Numbered from the stretch's first letter, positions 8,146 through 16,472 are shown. The stretch: 18,895 nt of DNA from Comamonadaceae bacterium (GCA_947377705.1 CANCGU010000026.1:1-18895), one strand, 5' to 3'. The notes: a model not told the origin generated them from the sequence alone. Program-made: numbers and translations.

Positions 8146-9843
8146 TTACTTGATCATAGGAAGCTTCAGACCTTGCTTTTTGGCTGTGGCGATGGCTAGC
8201 TCATAACCCGCGTCGGCGTGACGCATCACGCCAGAGCCGCAGTCGTTGACCAGTACACGAGCCAACCGTTCAGCTGCTGCGTCGCTGCCGTCAGCCACGA
8301 TGACCATGCCTGAATGTTGTGAATAGCCCATGCCCACGCCACCGCCGTGGTGTAGGCTGACCCAGCTTGCACCACCTGCAGTATTGAGCAAGGCGTTGAG
8401 TAGAGGCCAGTCGCTCACGGCGTCGGTGCCATCTTTCATGGCTTCTGTCTCTCTATTCGGGCTGGAAACCGAGCCGGTGTCCAAATGGTCACGTCCAATA
8501 ACGATCGGAGCTTTTAACTCACCGGTGCGTACCATCTCATTGAAAGCCAGACCTGCAACATGTCGCTCGCCCAGGCCCAACCAGCAAATGCGTGCAGGTA
8601 AGCCTTGGAAGCTGATACGTTCACGCGCCATGTCGAGCCAGCGGTGCGTGTGCTTGTTGTTCGGGAACAGTTCCTTGATCTTGGCATCAGTTTTGTAGAT
8701 GTCTTCGGGATCTCCCGAGAGGGCGACCCAACGGAATGGACCTTTACCTTCGCAGAACATGGGACGAATGTAGGCAGGGACAAAGCCAGGGAAGTCAAAA
8801 GCGTTTTTCACGCCATGGTCGAAAGCGACCTGACGGATGTTGTTGCCGTAATCCACAGTGGGGATGCCCATCGATTGGAAGTCCAGCATGGCTTGTACTT
8901 GGGTTGCACAGCCTTGTGCCGCGTCAGCCGTCAAGCGGGCGTGCTGCGAGGGGTCGAGCTGGGCAGCTTTCCATTGCGCCACTGTCCAACCTGGTGGCAA
9001 ATAGCCGTTGATCAGATCGTGCGCAGAAGTTTGATCGGTTACCAAATCAGGCCGCAACCCTCCAGCTTGGGCTCGACGCACCAGCTCAGGCAACACCTCG
9101 GCCGCGTTACCTAACAGGGCGATTGACACGGCCTCTTTGGCTGCCGTGTGGTGAGCGATCATCGCAAATGCCTCGTCGATGTCTTTGGCCTGCTTGTCTA
9201 CATAACGGGTGCGCAAACGAAAGTCGATGCTGCTTTGCTGGCATTCGATATTCAGCGAGCATGCGCCAGCCAATGTGGCCGCCAAAGGTTGCGCTCCACC
9301 CATGCCGCCAAGGCCTGCTGTCAAAATCCATCGACCTGTCCAGTCGTTGTTGTAGTGCTGACGCCCGGCTTCAACAAAGGTCTCAAAGGTGCCCTGAACA
9401 ATGCCTTGGCTACCAATGTAAATCCAGGAGCCCGCTGTCATCTGGCCATACATAAACAGGCCTTTGCGATCGAGTTCGTTGAAGTGTTCCCAATTTGCCC
9501 ACTTTGGCACGAGGTTTGAGTTGGCGATCAGAACGCGCGGAGCGTTAGCGTGCGTCTTGAATACACCCACTGGTTTTCCAGATTGAATCAGCAAAGACTC
9601 ATCCTCGTTTAATTCTTTAAGCGAAGCCAGAATCTGGTCAAAACAATTCCAGTCGCGAGCAGCGCGGCCAATGCCGCCATACACCACGAGGCTTTGGGGA
9701 TTCTCGGCAACCTCAGGGTCAAGGTTGTTTTGGATCATTCGATAAGCAGCTTCCGTGATCCAGTTTTTACAAGTCAGCGTATTACCACGAGGTGCGCGAA
9801 TGACGCGGCTGAGGTCCAAACGGTGATCGATGTAAGTAGTCAT
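8146..9843 (-). CDS. hutU: Urocanate hydratase (urocanase)
   Basis: HutU adds water to urocanate to give 4-imidazolone-5-propionate, using tightly bound NAD+ as an electrophile. At 565 residues it is full length. Visible features are the N-terminal LRxPRG-like region (VIRAPRG), the [11 protein letters not shown] block, [12 protein letters not shown] in the NAD-binding domain, and the active-site segment [14 protein letters not shown] with Cys420, equivalent to Cys410 of the Pseudomonas putida enzyme. The [15 protein letters not shown] block follows. An AAGG lies eight bases before the ATG. It is the first catabolic gene after the transporter genes, 32 bases from the livF stop. It is the entry enzyme of the pathway in this window because no histidine ammonia-lyase gene is present. 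Confidence 0.97.
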   Translation of the reverse strand: MTTYIDHRLDLSRVIRAPRGNTLTCKNWITEAAYRMIQNNLDPEVAENPQSLVVYGGIGRAARDWNCFDQILASLKELNEDESLLIQSGKPVGVFKTHANAPRVLIANSNLVPKWANWEHFNELDRKGLFMYGQMTAGSWIYIGSQGIVQGTFETFVEAGRQHYNNDWTGRWILTAGLGGMGGAQPLAATLAGACSLNIECQQSSIDFRLRTRYVDKQAKDIDEAFAMIAHHTAAKEAVSIALLGNAAEVLPELVRRAQAGGLRPDLVTDQTSAHDLINGYLPPGWTVAQWKAAQLDPSQHARLTADAAQGCATQVQAMLDFQSMGIPTVDYGNNIRQVAFDHGVKNAFDFPGFVPAYIRPMFCEGKGPFRWVALSGDPEDIYKTDAKIKELFPNNKHTHRWLDMARERISFQGLPARICWLGLGERHVAGLAFNEMVRTGELKAPIVIGRDHLDTGSVSSPNRETEAMKDGTDAVSDWPLLNALLNTAGGASWVSLHHGGGVGMGYSQHSGMVIVADGSDAAAERLARVLVNDCGSGVMRHADAGYELAIATAKKQGLKLPMIK

Positions 9844-9875
9844 GTTGTTTGCCTTAAAAATGAAAAAAGATTGGG

Positions 9876-10580
9876 TCAGTGGATACCAAGGTAAGCCTCG
9901 GTGAGCTGTGGATCGTGGCGTGCAGCTTCGGCACTACCTTGCCAGACAGTGCTTCCAGATTCCAAGACGCAGATATCGTCAGCAATCTTTAGCACTCGCT
10001 CGGTGTTTTGCTCAACAAGTAAAACGGTCATCCCTTCGCGGCGCAACTGGATGAGTGCTTGGTAGCACAAGTCGATCACCTTAGGCATGAGCCCAAGAGA
10101 TAACTCGTCAATCATGATGAGACGTGGTCGCGTCATCAGGGCTCGTCCAATCGCCAACATTTGCTGTTCGCCACCAGAAAGATTACCTGCCAGTGAGTTC
10201 AGGCGCTCGCCCAAGCGAGGAAACAAAGCTAGCACCCGATCGCGGTCGTGCGTGAAAACTTGTGCGGATTGCACCATGCCTCCTACACGTAGGTTGTCTT
10301 GCACGGTTAGGTCTTTAAATAGGCGGCGACCTTCTGGTGAAATGGCAATGCCCTTACGCACACGTTCGGTTGGACCAAGGCTAGAGATGTCCTCCCCATC
10401 TAAGTGAATGGCACCACCTTGTTGCTGTACATGACCAGCAATGCACATCAGAGTCGAAGACTTCCCCGCGCCGTTGGCTCCCAATAGTCCGGTGATGGTG
10501 CCTGGGCGTAGTGAAAGCGACAGGTTGTGAACTGCCTGAAAAGCGCCGTAGCCGCAGGAAACGGATGTGAGCTCAAGCAT
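9876..10580 (-). CDS. livF: Branched-chain-type ABC transporter ATP-binding protein LivF
   Basis: This is one of the two ATPases of a HAAT-type (hydrophobic amino acid uptake) importer. The 234-residue product has Walker A GANGAGKS (34-41), a canonical LSGGE signature (134-138), Walker B ending in IDE (157-159), and VEQN at the switch position, with Gln as normal for LivF. A longer reading frame begins at 10640, but the family start MLELTSV is at 10580. That start is supported by a GGAGG six bases upstream, so translation begins inside the livG end with an 8-base overlap. It stands between livG and hutU in the operon, which ties the importer to imidazole catabolism. Confidence 0.94.
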   Translation of the reverse strand: MLELTSVSCGYGAFQAVHNLSLSLRPGTITGLLGANGAGKSSTLMCIAGHVQQQGGAIHLDGEDISSLGPTERVRKGIAISPEGRRLFKDLTVQDNLRVGGMVQSAQVFTHDRDRVLALFPRLGERLNSLAGNLSGGEQQMLAIGRALMTRPRLIMIDELSLGLMPKVIDLCYQALIQLRREGMTVLLVEQNTERVLKIADDICVLESGSTVWQGSAEAARHDPQLTEAYLGIH

Positions 10581-11391
10581 GGTGGGCCTCCAAGGTAGGT
10601 TGTCCCTCTGCAGCGGCAGCACCCAATGCATCACCGCCAAGGTAAGCAGCCCGTACGGTCGGATCGGCCATCACTGTGCGCGGATCTCCATCGCCAATTT
10701 TCTTTCCGTTGTCCAGCACGACCAAACGTCGGCAGATACGCATGACCTCACCTAGGTTGTGTTCGATCAGCACAATCGTCAGACCTTGTTGGTTGATCTC
10801 GGCGATCGTGGCTGCTAGGGCATGAGCTTCTTGAGAATTCAGACCTGCCAGAGGCTCGTCGAGCAGCAGTAAGCGTGGTTTGAGTGCCAGAGCTCGCGCC
10901 AGTTCCAAACGTTTCAGCACACCGAGCGGTTGGATGCTGGGGCTTTGCGACGCCATGCTTGCGATGCCTACTCGCTGTAATTCGTACTGGGCCACAGCCA
11001 GTTCCTGTTCGTTAGATACGTTGAGCAAAGCGCGCAAGGGGCTGACGGTCTTTGCACTGGCCGCCGCCAAAGCGACGTTGTCGCCCATGCTGATGTCGCG
11101 CAACGGTTTGACCAATTGCTGAGACAAAGACATGCCACGTTGGATACGTTTATGTATGGGAAGTCCGTTGAGGGATTCGCCGCCCAGCGAGACGCTCCCC
11201 TCTGTGGGTTGGACCACGCCGATGATGGAGCGCATCAGGGTCGTTTTACCCGCACCGTTGGGTCCGATTAGGCCGAGCAGATCGCCTTCGTGGACCTCGA
11301 AGGTCACATCATCCACAGCAGTTAATCCACCAAAACGTACAGTCACATGATCGACTTTTAACAGCGGTGCACCAGATGGCTGTTTATTCAT
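10573..11391 (-). CDS. livG: Branched-chain-type ABC transporter ATP-binding protein LivG
   Basis: This is the second ATPase of the importer, 272 residues. Walker A is GPNGAGKT (43-50), Walker B is LLLLDEP (174-180) and the switch histidine is in LIEHN. The ABC signature is unusual: where LivG proteins normally read like LxYGQQRRLE, this one reads QPLGVLKRLE (154-163), so the canonical Ser and Gln are missing while Gly is kept. The sequence around it is intact and in frame. It starts within the livM stop (4-base overlap, ATGA) behind a strong AGGAGG, and overlaps livF by 8 bases. A C-terminal extension of about 20 residues after the ATPase domain is low in complexity and Ala-rich. Confidence 0.94.
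   Translation of the reverse strand: MNKQPSGAPLLKVDHVTVRFGGLTAVDDVTFEVHEGDLLGLIGPNGAGKTTLMRSIIGVVQPTEGSVSLGGESLNGLPIHKRIQRGMSLSQQLVKPLRDISMGDNVALAAASAKTVSPLRALLNVSNEQELAVAQYELQRVGIASMASQSPSIQPLGVLKRLELARALALKPRLLLLDEPLAGLNSQEAHALAATIAEINQQGLTIVLIEHNLGEVMRICRRLVVLDNGKKIGDGDPRTVMADPTVRAAYLGGDALGAAAAEGQPTLEAHHA
10587..10591 (-). promoter_or_regulatory. Ribosome-binding site deciding the livF start
   Basis: On the minus strand this reads GGAGG, six bases before the ATG at 10580-10578. It lies inside the last codons of livG and favours the 234-residue form of LivF over a longer frame from 10640. Confidence 0.75.
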
Positions 11392-12248
11392 GATTTGCCT
11401 CCTGTCGTGAACAGTTTGTTATGAGTGAAGCGCTTGGCTAGTCCAGCCATACCATCCGGCGAAAAGCGCATCATCAAGAACAGCAAGCCTCCATAGACCA
11501 ATAATTTGTAGTCACCGATGACCTGGAACCAAGCTGGCAACACAGATAGAAGGGCGGCAGCGATGATCACGCCAGGTACGGAGCCGATGCCACCAAATAC
11601 CACCATGGACAAAACTGTGATGGACTCCACAAAACCAAAACTCTCGGCACCGATGAAGTTCAGGTGATAGGTGTAGAAAGCGCCCGACATACCCGCCAGC
11701 GCGGTTCCCATGGCAAAGGCAGCTAATTTGTAGCGTGGCACATCGATACCGAGTACCCGCATGGTGTCTTCGTCTTCCGCAATGCCGTTGAATACACGGC
11801 CCATCCAGCTGCGCTTGATGTACATGCTCAAAACGGCAACGCCTATGCACATCACCAGCGCTAGTGCCATGAAGCCCACACGGCCCAAGCCATGGTCTGG
11901 GATTGAAGATATCCCCAGCTCACCACCTAGAAACTCTTGTTGGCGAACGATGCCTACAAAGAGAAAGCCCACGCCCATGGTGGTGATTGCCAGAAAGTCA
12001 GCTCGTACGCGCAGCGAAGCCAGTCCGACGATCACGCCTAGCAGACCTGCTAGGACCATGGCAACGGGCAATGTGGCGAGGAACGGTAAACCGGCTTTAC
12101 CCAACATCGCAGCGGTATAGGCTCCGATGCCTTGAAAGGTCGCATGTCCTAAGCTGATCTGGCCGCAAAAGCCGGTAATCAGGTTGAGCGAGAGCGCAAA
12201 CATCACGGCAATCGCCATGGTCGTTAGCAATGAAATTTCGTAGTTCAT
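11388..12248 (-). CDS. livM: Branched-chain-type ABC transporter permease LivM
   Basis: This 286-residue, very hydrophobic inner-membrane protein has roughly eight predicted membrane segments. Family hallmarks are the N-terminal ALSLNLITGFCGQISLGHA-type block (NLITGFCGQISLGHATF, residues 22-38), a cytoplasmic RVRADFLAITTMGVG segment, a DxxRxxxLGIDVPRYK-like EAA-type loop, and the GGIGSVPG element near the C-terminus. It forms the transmembrane channel with LivH. It lies 16 bases after livH and overlaps livG by four bases. Its ribosome-binding site is weak. The substrate cannot be read from the permease; the hut context suggests urocanate or histidine. Confidence 0.93.
   Translation of the reverse strand: MNYEISLLTTMAIAVMFALSLNLITGFCGQISLGHATFQGIGAYTAAMLGKAGLPFLATLPVAMVLAGLLGVIVGLASLRVRADFLAITTMGVGFLFVGIVRQQEFLGGELGISSIPDHGLGRVGFMALALVMCIGVAVLSMYIKRSWMGRVFNGIAEDEDTMRVLGIDVPRYKLAAFAMGTALAGMSGAFYTYHLNFIGAESFGFVESITVLSMVVFGGIGSVPGVIIAAALLSVLPAWFQVIGDYKLLVYGGLLFLMMRFSPDGMAGLAKRFTHNKLFTTGGKS
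11398..11403 (-). promoter_or_regulatory. Strong ribosome-binding site of livG
   Basis: The minus strand reads AGGAGG, a full Shine-Dalgarno match, six bases before the livG ATG. It lies in the end of livM, which confirms the 4-base overlap of the two genes. Confidence 0.75.
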
Positions 12249-12264
12249 GATCTGTGCTTATGGG

Positions 12265-13128
12265 TCAGCTGCGGGCAAACAGGCCCTGAGGGCGCACCAT
12301 CAGCACCGCAATCAAGAAAGCGAACGCGATCGCATTGCGGTCTAGGATGTCGCCAAGATAAATCGTGCCGAAGGCTTCAATGACACCGAGTAGCAGAGCT
12401 GCGGCCAGCGTGCCCGGGACCGAGCCAAGTCCACCAAGCACGATGATTGCCAGTGCCTTGTAGGACGGTACGCTGCCCATGGTGGGCTCGACAAGGTTGT
12501 TCAACAAAGCCACCCACACGCCGGCAAATCCAGCCAGCGCCGAGCCCACGAAGAAGTTGATGTCACGGACTTGGCGCAGTGAAATGCCAAAGGACTGGGC
12601 CATTTGCGGGTCTGAAACCGTGGCTTGGCAGGCAATGCCCACTCGTGTTCGCGACTGCAACCAGGCAAGCACACCGATGATCAGCGCTGTGCTGAGCATT
12701 ACCAACAATTCAGCCAACTTAAACTGAAGTCCGCCACCTAGAACAAATTGTTGTTGCAGCATGGGGTTGTTAAACGACATTCCTTGTGCACCAAAGATGA
12801 TGCGAAATGCTTCTTCGGACGCAATGAATAGCCCGATGGATGCGATCAGCGCCACGTAGGGCGGTTGACTCAGTAGTGGCTGATATGCAAGCCTGAACAT
12901 GAACACGCCGCCGAAGCCTGAAACTAACGCGGCACAAAGAAAGCCTGCTGCTAAGTTACCACTGGCGTTGCACACCATGACGCCGACGTATCCACCCAAG
13001 GTGAACAGCGCCGCGTGTGCCACATGAAGGATGCGCAACAGCCCGTAGACCAGGGTCAGCCCCAGCGCCACGAGGGCGTAGATGCTGCCCTGGATCAGGC
13101 CCTGCGCGATGAGTTCAATCGCGAGCAT
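12265..13128 (-). CDS. livH: Branched-chain-type ABC transporter permease LivH
   Basis: This 287-residue permease starts with the typical LIAQGLIQGSIYALVALGLTL-like segment (membrane helix 1, shown here as GSIYALVALGLTLVYG). It carries the GGLGSVPGTLAAALLLG element near residue 230 and ends in VRPQGLF, as LivH proteins usually do. It pairs with LivM in the inner membrane. GGAAG lies about eight bases before the ATG. It follows livJ by 15 bases and precedes livM by 16, so it is cotranscribed with them. Confidence 0.94.
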   Translation of the reverse strand: MLAIELIAQGLIQGSIYALVALGLTLVYGLLRILHVAHAALFTLGGYVGVMVCNASGNLAAGFLCAALVSGFGGVFMFRLAYQPLLSQPPYVALIASIGLFIASEEAFRIIFGAQGMSFNNPMLQQQFVLGGGLQFKLAELLVMLSTALIIGVLAWLQSRTRVGIACQATVSDPQMAQSFGISLRQVRDINFFVGSALAGFAGVWVALLNNLVEPTMGSVPSYKALAIIVLGGLGSVPGTLAAALLLGVIEAFGTIYLGDILDRNAIAFAFLIAVLMVRPQGLFARS

Positions 13129-13143
13129 GGTTTTCTTCCAGGC

Positions 13144-14301
13144 TTACTTAGCTTTAGTCGGCGGAGCTAGGAGGACCGGGTCAGAAATGACTGAATGGCG
13201 GCGGAAGGCCTTGTCCTTCACGATCTGCACTTGAATGTCTTTTTTCACTTCGTGTAGGTCATTGAACTCAAGCTTGCCGATAGGCATGACATAGCTGCCT
13301 GCTGCAATCGCATCGCGCAGTGCTGCGCCACCTTTTCCGCCGGTTTTCTTCAAGCCCTCAATCGCCACTGCGGTAGCAGTGAAGGATGCAGCAGCCACCA
13401 TATCGGCACCAGAGTTCGTAGCTTTGCGATAGTCGGCTAGAAAAGCTTTGGTGGCAGGCGCATCAGAGTCACGGTCAAGCGAGGTGGTTACATAGGTTCC
13501 CTCAGATGCAGGACCTGCAATTTCAATGAACTTGTCGGAGTCGTAACCTTCCTGGCCAATGATCGGCGCAGTAACGCCAGCCGCACGAAGCTGACTCACG
13601 AGTGGCCCAGCTGTGAAGAAGTAGCCAGAGGCGTAAATCACGTCCGGGTTGTCGGATTTAATCTTGCTCACCAGTGGCCCGAACTGACGATCAGGCATGC
13701 CATATTCGTATTCATTGATGATGTTGATGCCTAGCTTGGGCGCTGCTTCTTTAAAACCGGCAGCTAGGGCTTGACCGAAGTCGTTCTTGAGGGTGACGAG
13801 AACAACATTCTTTTTGCCCAAGTTTTGCACCAGCTTGGCACCTCCACGTCCCTGGACTTCGCCCATGGCTGACACGCGAAACATATAGTCGCCAGCTAGA
13901 GTGATTTCAGGGTGGATGGCATAGGCCACGACATACGGTATTTGTGCGCGTTGGAATATCACAGCGGCAGCACGGGTTGATCCAGAATATGAGCCAGAGA
14001 CGGCTGCAATCACCTGATCTTTTTCAACCATCTTTGTGGCTGACGGGACGGCTTCTTTTGGTGTCGCCTGGTCGTCATAGACCACCAGCTCAATTTTTTG
14101 ACCAGCGACGCCACCCTTCGCATTGGCTTGTTCGACAGCCAGCTTGGCGCCCTCCAGTGAGGATTTGCCGTCCGCAGCGGCAAAACCTGTCAAAGGAACG
14201 TTAAAGCCTAGCTTTAGCTGCGCCCAAGCTGGCGAGGCAGAGAAGGCCACAGCCGCAGCAGCGACCGTTAGTAATGAAAAATTGGGAGTGCGGGATTTCA
14301 T
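13144..14301 (-). CDS. livJ: Periplasmic substrate-binding protein of the liv-hut ABC importer
   Basis: This 385-residue periplasmic binding protein is of the Leu/Ile/Val-binding family (type I fold). A Sec signal peptide is seen: basic MKSR, a hydrophobic core to about residue 20, and an AWA cleavage site after residue 27. The mature part begins with LKLGFNVPLTGFAA, followed by GAKLAVEQANAKGG and the ligand-contact SGSYSGSTRAAA block. It is the first gene of the minus-strand operon, with an AGGA-type ribosome-binding site (AAAGGAAC) about nine bases upstream, and faces hutC across a region with two HutC-type palindromes. The family binds amino acids, but also amides, urea and aromatic acids. 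With the hut genes downstream, the ligand is more likely urocanate or histidine than branched-chain amino acids; this is inference. The livJ symbol is by family only. Confidence 0.9.
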   Translation of the reverse strand: MKSRTPNFSLLTVAAAAVAFSASPAWAQLKLGFNVPLTGFAAADGKSSLEGAKLAVEQANAKGGVAGQKIELVVYDDQATPKEAVPSATKMVEKDQVIAAVSGSYSGSTRAAAVIFQRAQIPYVVAYAIHPEITLAGDYMFRVSAMGEVQGRGGAKLVQNLGKKNVVLVTLKNDFGQALAAGFKEAAPKLGINIINEYEYGMPDRQFGPLVSKIKSDNPDVIYASGYFFTAGPLVSQLRAAGVTAPIIGQEGYDSDKFIEIAGPASEGTYVTTSLDRDSDAPATKAFLADYRKATNSGADMVAAASFTATAVAIEGLKKTGGKGGAALRDAIAAGSYVMPIGKLEFNDLHEVKKDIQVQIVKDKAFRRHSVISDPVLLAPPTKAK

Positions 14302-14368
14302 GAGTAGTTCCTTTCGGTGGCTGTCGTTGAATCAGGGTTAACAGGGGTTCACAGATTTACGAGCGGAT

Positions 14369-14382
14369 TTTGTATATACAAA
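14369..14382. promoter_or_regulatory. HutC operator 1 (predicted)
   Basis: TTTGTATATACAAA is a perfect 14-bp palindrome with a TGTA-N2-TACA core, the pattern known for HutC sites in Pseudomonas and other proteobacteria. It lies 67 bases upstream of livJ and in front of the divergent hutC gene, so HutC bound here could repress livJ-hutG and its own gene. The site is AT-rich and may overlap the minus-strand promoter. Confidence 0.75.
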
Positions 14383-14400
14383 TACATGCAAAACAACTAT

Positions 14401-14414
14401 GTTGTCTATACAAC
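14401..14414. promoter_or_regulatory. HutC operator 2 (predicted, imperfect)
   Basis: GTTGTCTATACAAC is a 14-bp palindrome with one mismatched pair and a TGTC-TA-TACA core. Its centre is 32 bp from that of operator 1, about three helical turns, so two HutC dimers could sit on the same face of the DNA. It is closer to hutC and may control hutC autoregulation. A further small repeat, ACAAC-TAT-GTTGT (14393-14405), overlaps it. Confidence 0.6.
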
Positions 14415-14490
14415 TCCGTGCAACAAAATGTAATCATGGCTAAGATCACTGTCAATGATGTTTCAAGCAACCGCGGGAAAACACCTAAAA

Positions 14491-15210
14491 ATGCCAAAAA
14501 ATAATTTGACAATCAAACGCCAGCCAGCCTTTCAGATCATCAAGACTCATATCCTTTCCAAAATCCATGAAGGTGAATGGTCGGATGGCGAGCTCATTCC
14601 AAGTGAAGAAACCTTGGCCCGCGAGTTTGGCGTGTCACGCATGACCGTGAATCGCGCAGTCCGCGAGCTTGCAGATGAGCAGATCGTTAAACGAATCCAG
14701 GGTTCGGGTACTTATGTGGCTCAGCAAAAATATCAATCCACCCTCGTTGAGATCCGAAATATTGCCGATGAGATTGCTGCTCGAGGTCACAAGCACCGCA
14801 GTGAACTGCATTGTTTAGAACGTGTGAAAGCGGGAGAAGTTCTGGGGCCTCAACTTGGCTTGAAGTCTGATCAAGTGGTTTTTCATTCTGTCGTGGTGCA
14901 CTTTGAGAACGAACAGGCTATCCAGGTTGAAGACCGCTACGTTAACCCCATGGTCGCACCAGACTACATCTCGCAAGATTTCAATAGCTTGACTCCTAAC
15001 GCATACTTGATGCGTATGGCACCTTTACAGGGTGTGCATTTTGAAATTGAGGCTTGCTTGCCCCCATCCCATATTAGAGAGATGTTGAACATTCCCGCTA
15101 TCGAACCTTGTTTGGTATTGCACAGACAAACCCAATCAATGGGGCAGGTGGCATCAGTAGCAGTCATGTGGCACCCAGCCTCACGCCATCGCTTTACCGG
15201 ACATTTTTGA
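14491..15210 (+). CDS. hutC: Histidine-utilisation repressor HutC (GntR family, UTRA domain)
   Basis: This 239-residue regulator has an N-terminal winged helix-turn-helix (about residues 10-75) with the GntR signature LIPSEETLAREFGVSRMTVNRA and the wing RIQGSGTYV. A UTRA ligand-binding domain follows (about 95-230). HutC proteins repress hut genes and release DNA when urocanate binds. Divergent placement from livJ and the twin palindromes between them support this role and autoregulation. I chose ATG at 14491 because the conserved domain begins about ten residues later. Upstream in-frame ATGs at 14455 and 14458 would place the N-terminus closer to the operators and have no better ribosome-binding site. 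The protein is rich in HutC-type residues in UTRA, such as the VEDRYVNP block. Confidence 0.93.
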   Translation: MPKNNLTIKRQPAFQIIKTHILSKIHEGEWSDGELIPSEETLAREFGVSRMTVNRAVRELADEQIVKRIQGSGTYVAQQKYQSTLVEIRNIADEIAARGHKHRSELHCLERVKAGEVLGPQLGLKSDQVVFHSVVVHFENEQAIQVEDRYVNPMVAPDYISQDFNSLTPNAYLMRMAPLQGVHFEIEACLPPSHIREMLNIPAIEPCLVLHRQTQSMGQVASVAVMWHPASRHRFTGHF

Positions 15211-15467
15211 GATGCTTACTCAAATACGAGCATAGGCATTGGATTAACTAGAGATGATTTGCCCCACACAGAATCAAATTTGTTACCAGAAGACTAGATA
15301 TCAATCTTTGTAATGACCTGTGGGAACAAGCCATGACCAGCGCGTAGCTGCGAGAATGTTGTCAATGTGTGCGATCCTTATGTTCACTTCGTGTGCGCTT
15401 CATGTAAAAAACGGCCTAAATGCAGCATTTGTTAGAAAAAAAAGACGATATAAATCAACCGCTTAAC
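15211..15467. other. Gene-free, AT-richer spacer between hutC and dusA
   Basis: No tRNA, small RNA or protein-coding frame with a ribosome-binding site is convincing here. The only structure is a 6-bp inverted repeat (TTTGAG, 15206-15211, with CTCAAA, 15219-15224) across the hutC stop, without a T-run. An in-frame extension of dusA from 15420 is possible. A dusA promoter should lie here but none matches consensus well. Confidence 0.5.
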
Positions 15468-16472
15468 ATGTGGCGCACCAGTGTTGCCCCCATGATGGAC
15501 TGGACCGACCGCCACTGCCGTTATTTCCACCGCTTGCTCAGCCGCAACACCTTGCTCTACACCGAGATGGTCACCACCGGTGCGCTGCGCCATGGCGACA
15601 CGCAACGGCATTTGCGTTTCAACGCCGAAGAACACCCTGTGGCTTTGCAGCTAGGCGGTAGCGATGCGGCCGATTTGGCGCACGGCGCCAAGCTGGGCGA
15701 GCAATGGGGCTACAACGAAATCAACCTCAACTGCGGTTGCCCATCTGACCGCGTCCAGCGCGGCGCATTTGGTGCGTGCCTGATGAACGAGCCGCAAACC
15801 GTGGCCGATGGCGTCAAAGCCATGCTGGATGTGGTGAGCATCCCCGTCACGGTGAAGCACCGCATTGGCATTGACCGCATCGAGAGCTATGACTTTGTGC
15901 GCGACTTTGTCGGCACCGTCAGCGATGCGGGCTGCCGCGTGTTCATCGTCCACGCACGCAACGCGTGGTTGGATGGCTTGAGCCCCAAAGAAAACCGCGA
16001 AATTCCACCGCTGCGCTACGAGTTGGGTTACCAGCTCAAAAAAGACTTCCCTAACTTGGTGATTGCTATCAACGGCGGTATCACCACCAATGCACAAATG
16101 GCTGAACATTTGCAGCATGTGGATGGTGTGATGTTGGGGCGTGAAGCCTACTACCGCCCCTGGCTCATGACGACATGGGATGCCGAGTTTTACAACGACC
16201 CGCACGACACACTGAGCCGCGAAGCCGTGGAGGAGGCGATGGTGGCCTATATGGAGCGCGCCCACGCCGAAGACGGCTGCCCTTGGTACCCCATTGCGCG
16301 CCACATGTTGGGCCTATTCCATGGCCAACGCGGCGCACGGTTGTGGCGTCAGGTGTGGAGTAACCACAAGCTTAAACCTTTGCCACCGCGTGAGGTGCTC
16401 AAAATTGCTCGCGAGGCATTGGCCCTTGGCGCTGCTGAGCGCTCGAACGAGAGTCATCACAATGCCGTCTGA
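15468..16472 (+). CDS. dusA: tRNA-dihydrouridine(20/20a) synthase DusA
   Basis: DusA is a flavoenzyme that reduces U20 and U20a in the tRNA D-loop with NADPH. Visible motifs are VAPMMDWTDRHCRYFHR near the N-terminus, which marks the DusA subclass, the TEMVTTGAL block, NLNCGCPSDRVQRGAFGACLM with the catalytic Cys in GACLM, VKHRIGID with the conserved Lys, HARNAWL, and the FMN-phosphate loop INGGITT followed by LGREAYYRPW. I chose ATG at 15468, which gives 334 residues. An in-frame ATG at 15420 would add 16 residues coded by TTA, ATA and AAT codons unlike the rest of the gene. Neither start has a clear ribosome-binding site. The following exporter gene starts 11 bases before the dusA stop. Confidence 0.92.
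   Translation: MWRTSVAPMMDWTDRHCRYFHRLLSRNTLLYTEMVTTGALRHGDTQRHLRFNAEEHPVALQLGGSDAADLAHGAKLGEQWGYNEINLNCGCPSDRVQRGAFGACLMNEPQTVADGVKAMLDVVSIPVTVKHRIGIDRIESYDFVRDFVGTVSDAGCRVFIVHARNAWLDGLSPKENREIPPLRYELGYQLKKDFPNLVIAINGGITTNAQMAEHLQHVDGVMLGREAYYRPWLMTTWDAEFYNDPHDTLSREAVEEAMVAYMERAHAEDGCPWYPIARHMLGLFHGQRGARLWRQVWSNHKLKPLPPREVLKIAREALALGAAERSNESHHNAV

Noticed and set aside
10581..10640. N-terminal extension of LivF from 10640
   Set aside because: The 20 extra residues overlap the livG C-terminus, do not resemble LivF, and GGAGG marks the start at 10580.
15206..15224. Inverted repeat TTTGAG-N7-CTCAAA over the hutC stop as a terminator
   Set aside because: The stem is only six base pairs and AT-rich, and no T-run follows on the plus strand.
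15230..15420. Possible tRNA or structured RNA in the spacer after hutC
   Set aside because: No cloverleaf, T-loop consensus or long-range stem could be assembled.
15651..16304. Long minus-strand reading frame of 217 codons opposite dusA
   Set aside because: It is the His/Val-rich antisense image of a well-supported gene, with no ribosome-binding site or recognisable domain.
16294..16461. N-terminal extension of the EamA transporter from 16294
   Set aside because: These 56 codons lie wholly inside dusA in another frame, encode Cys/Arg-rich sequence without family similarity, and the true family N-terminus begins at 16462.
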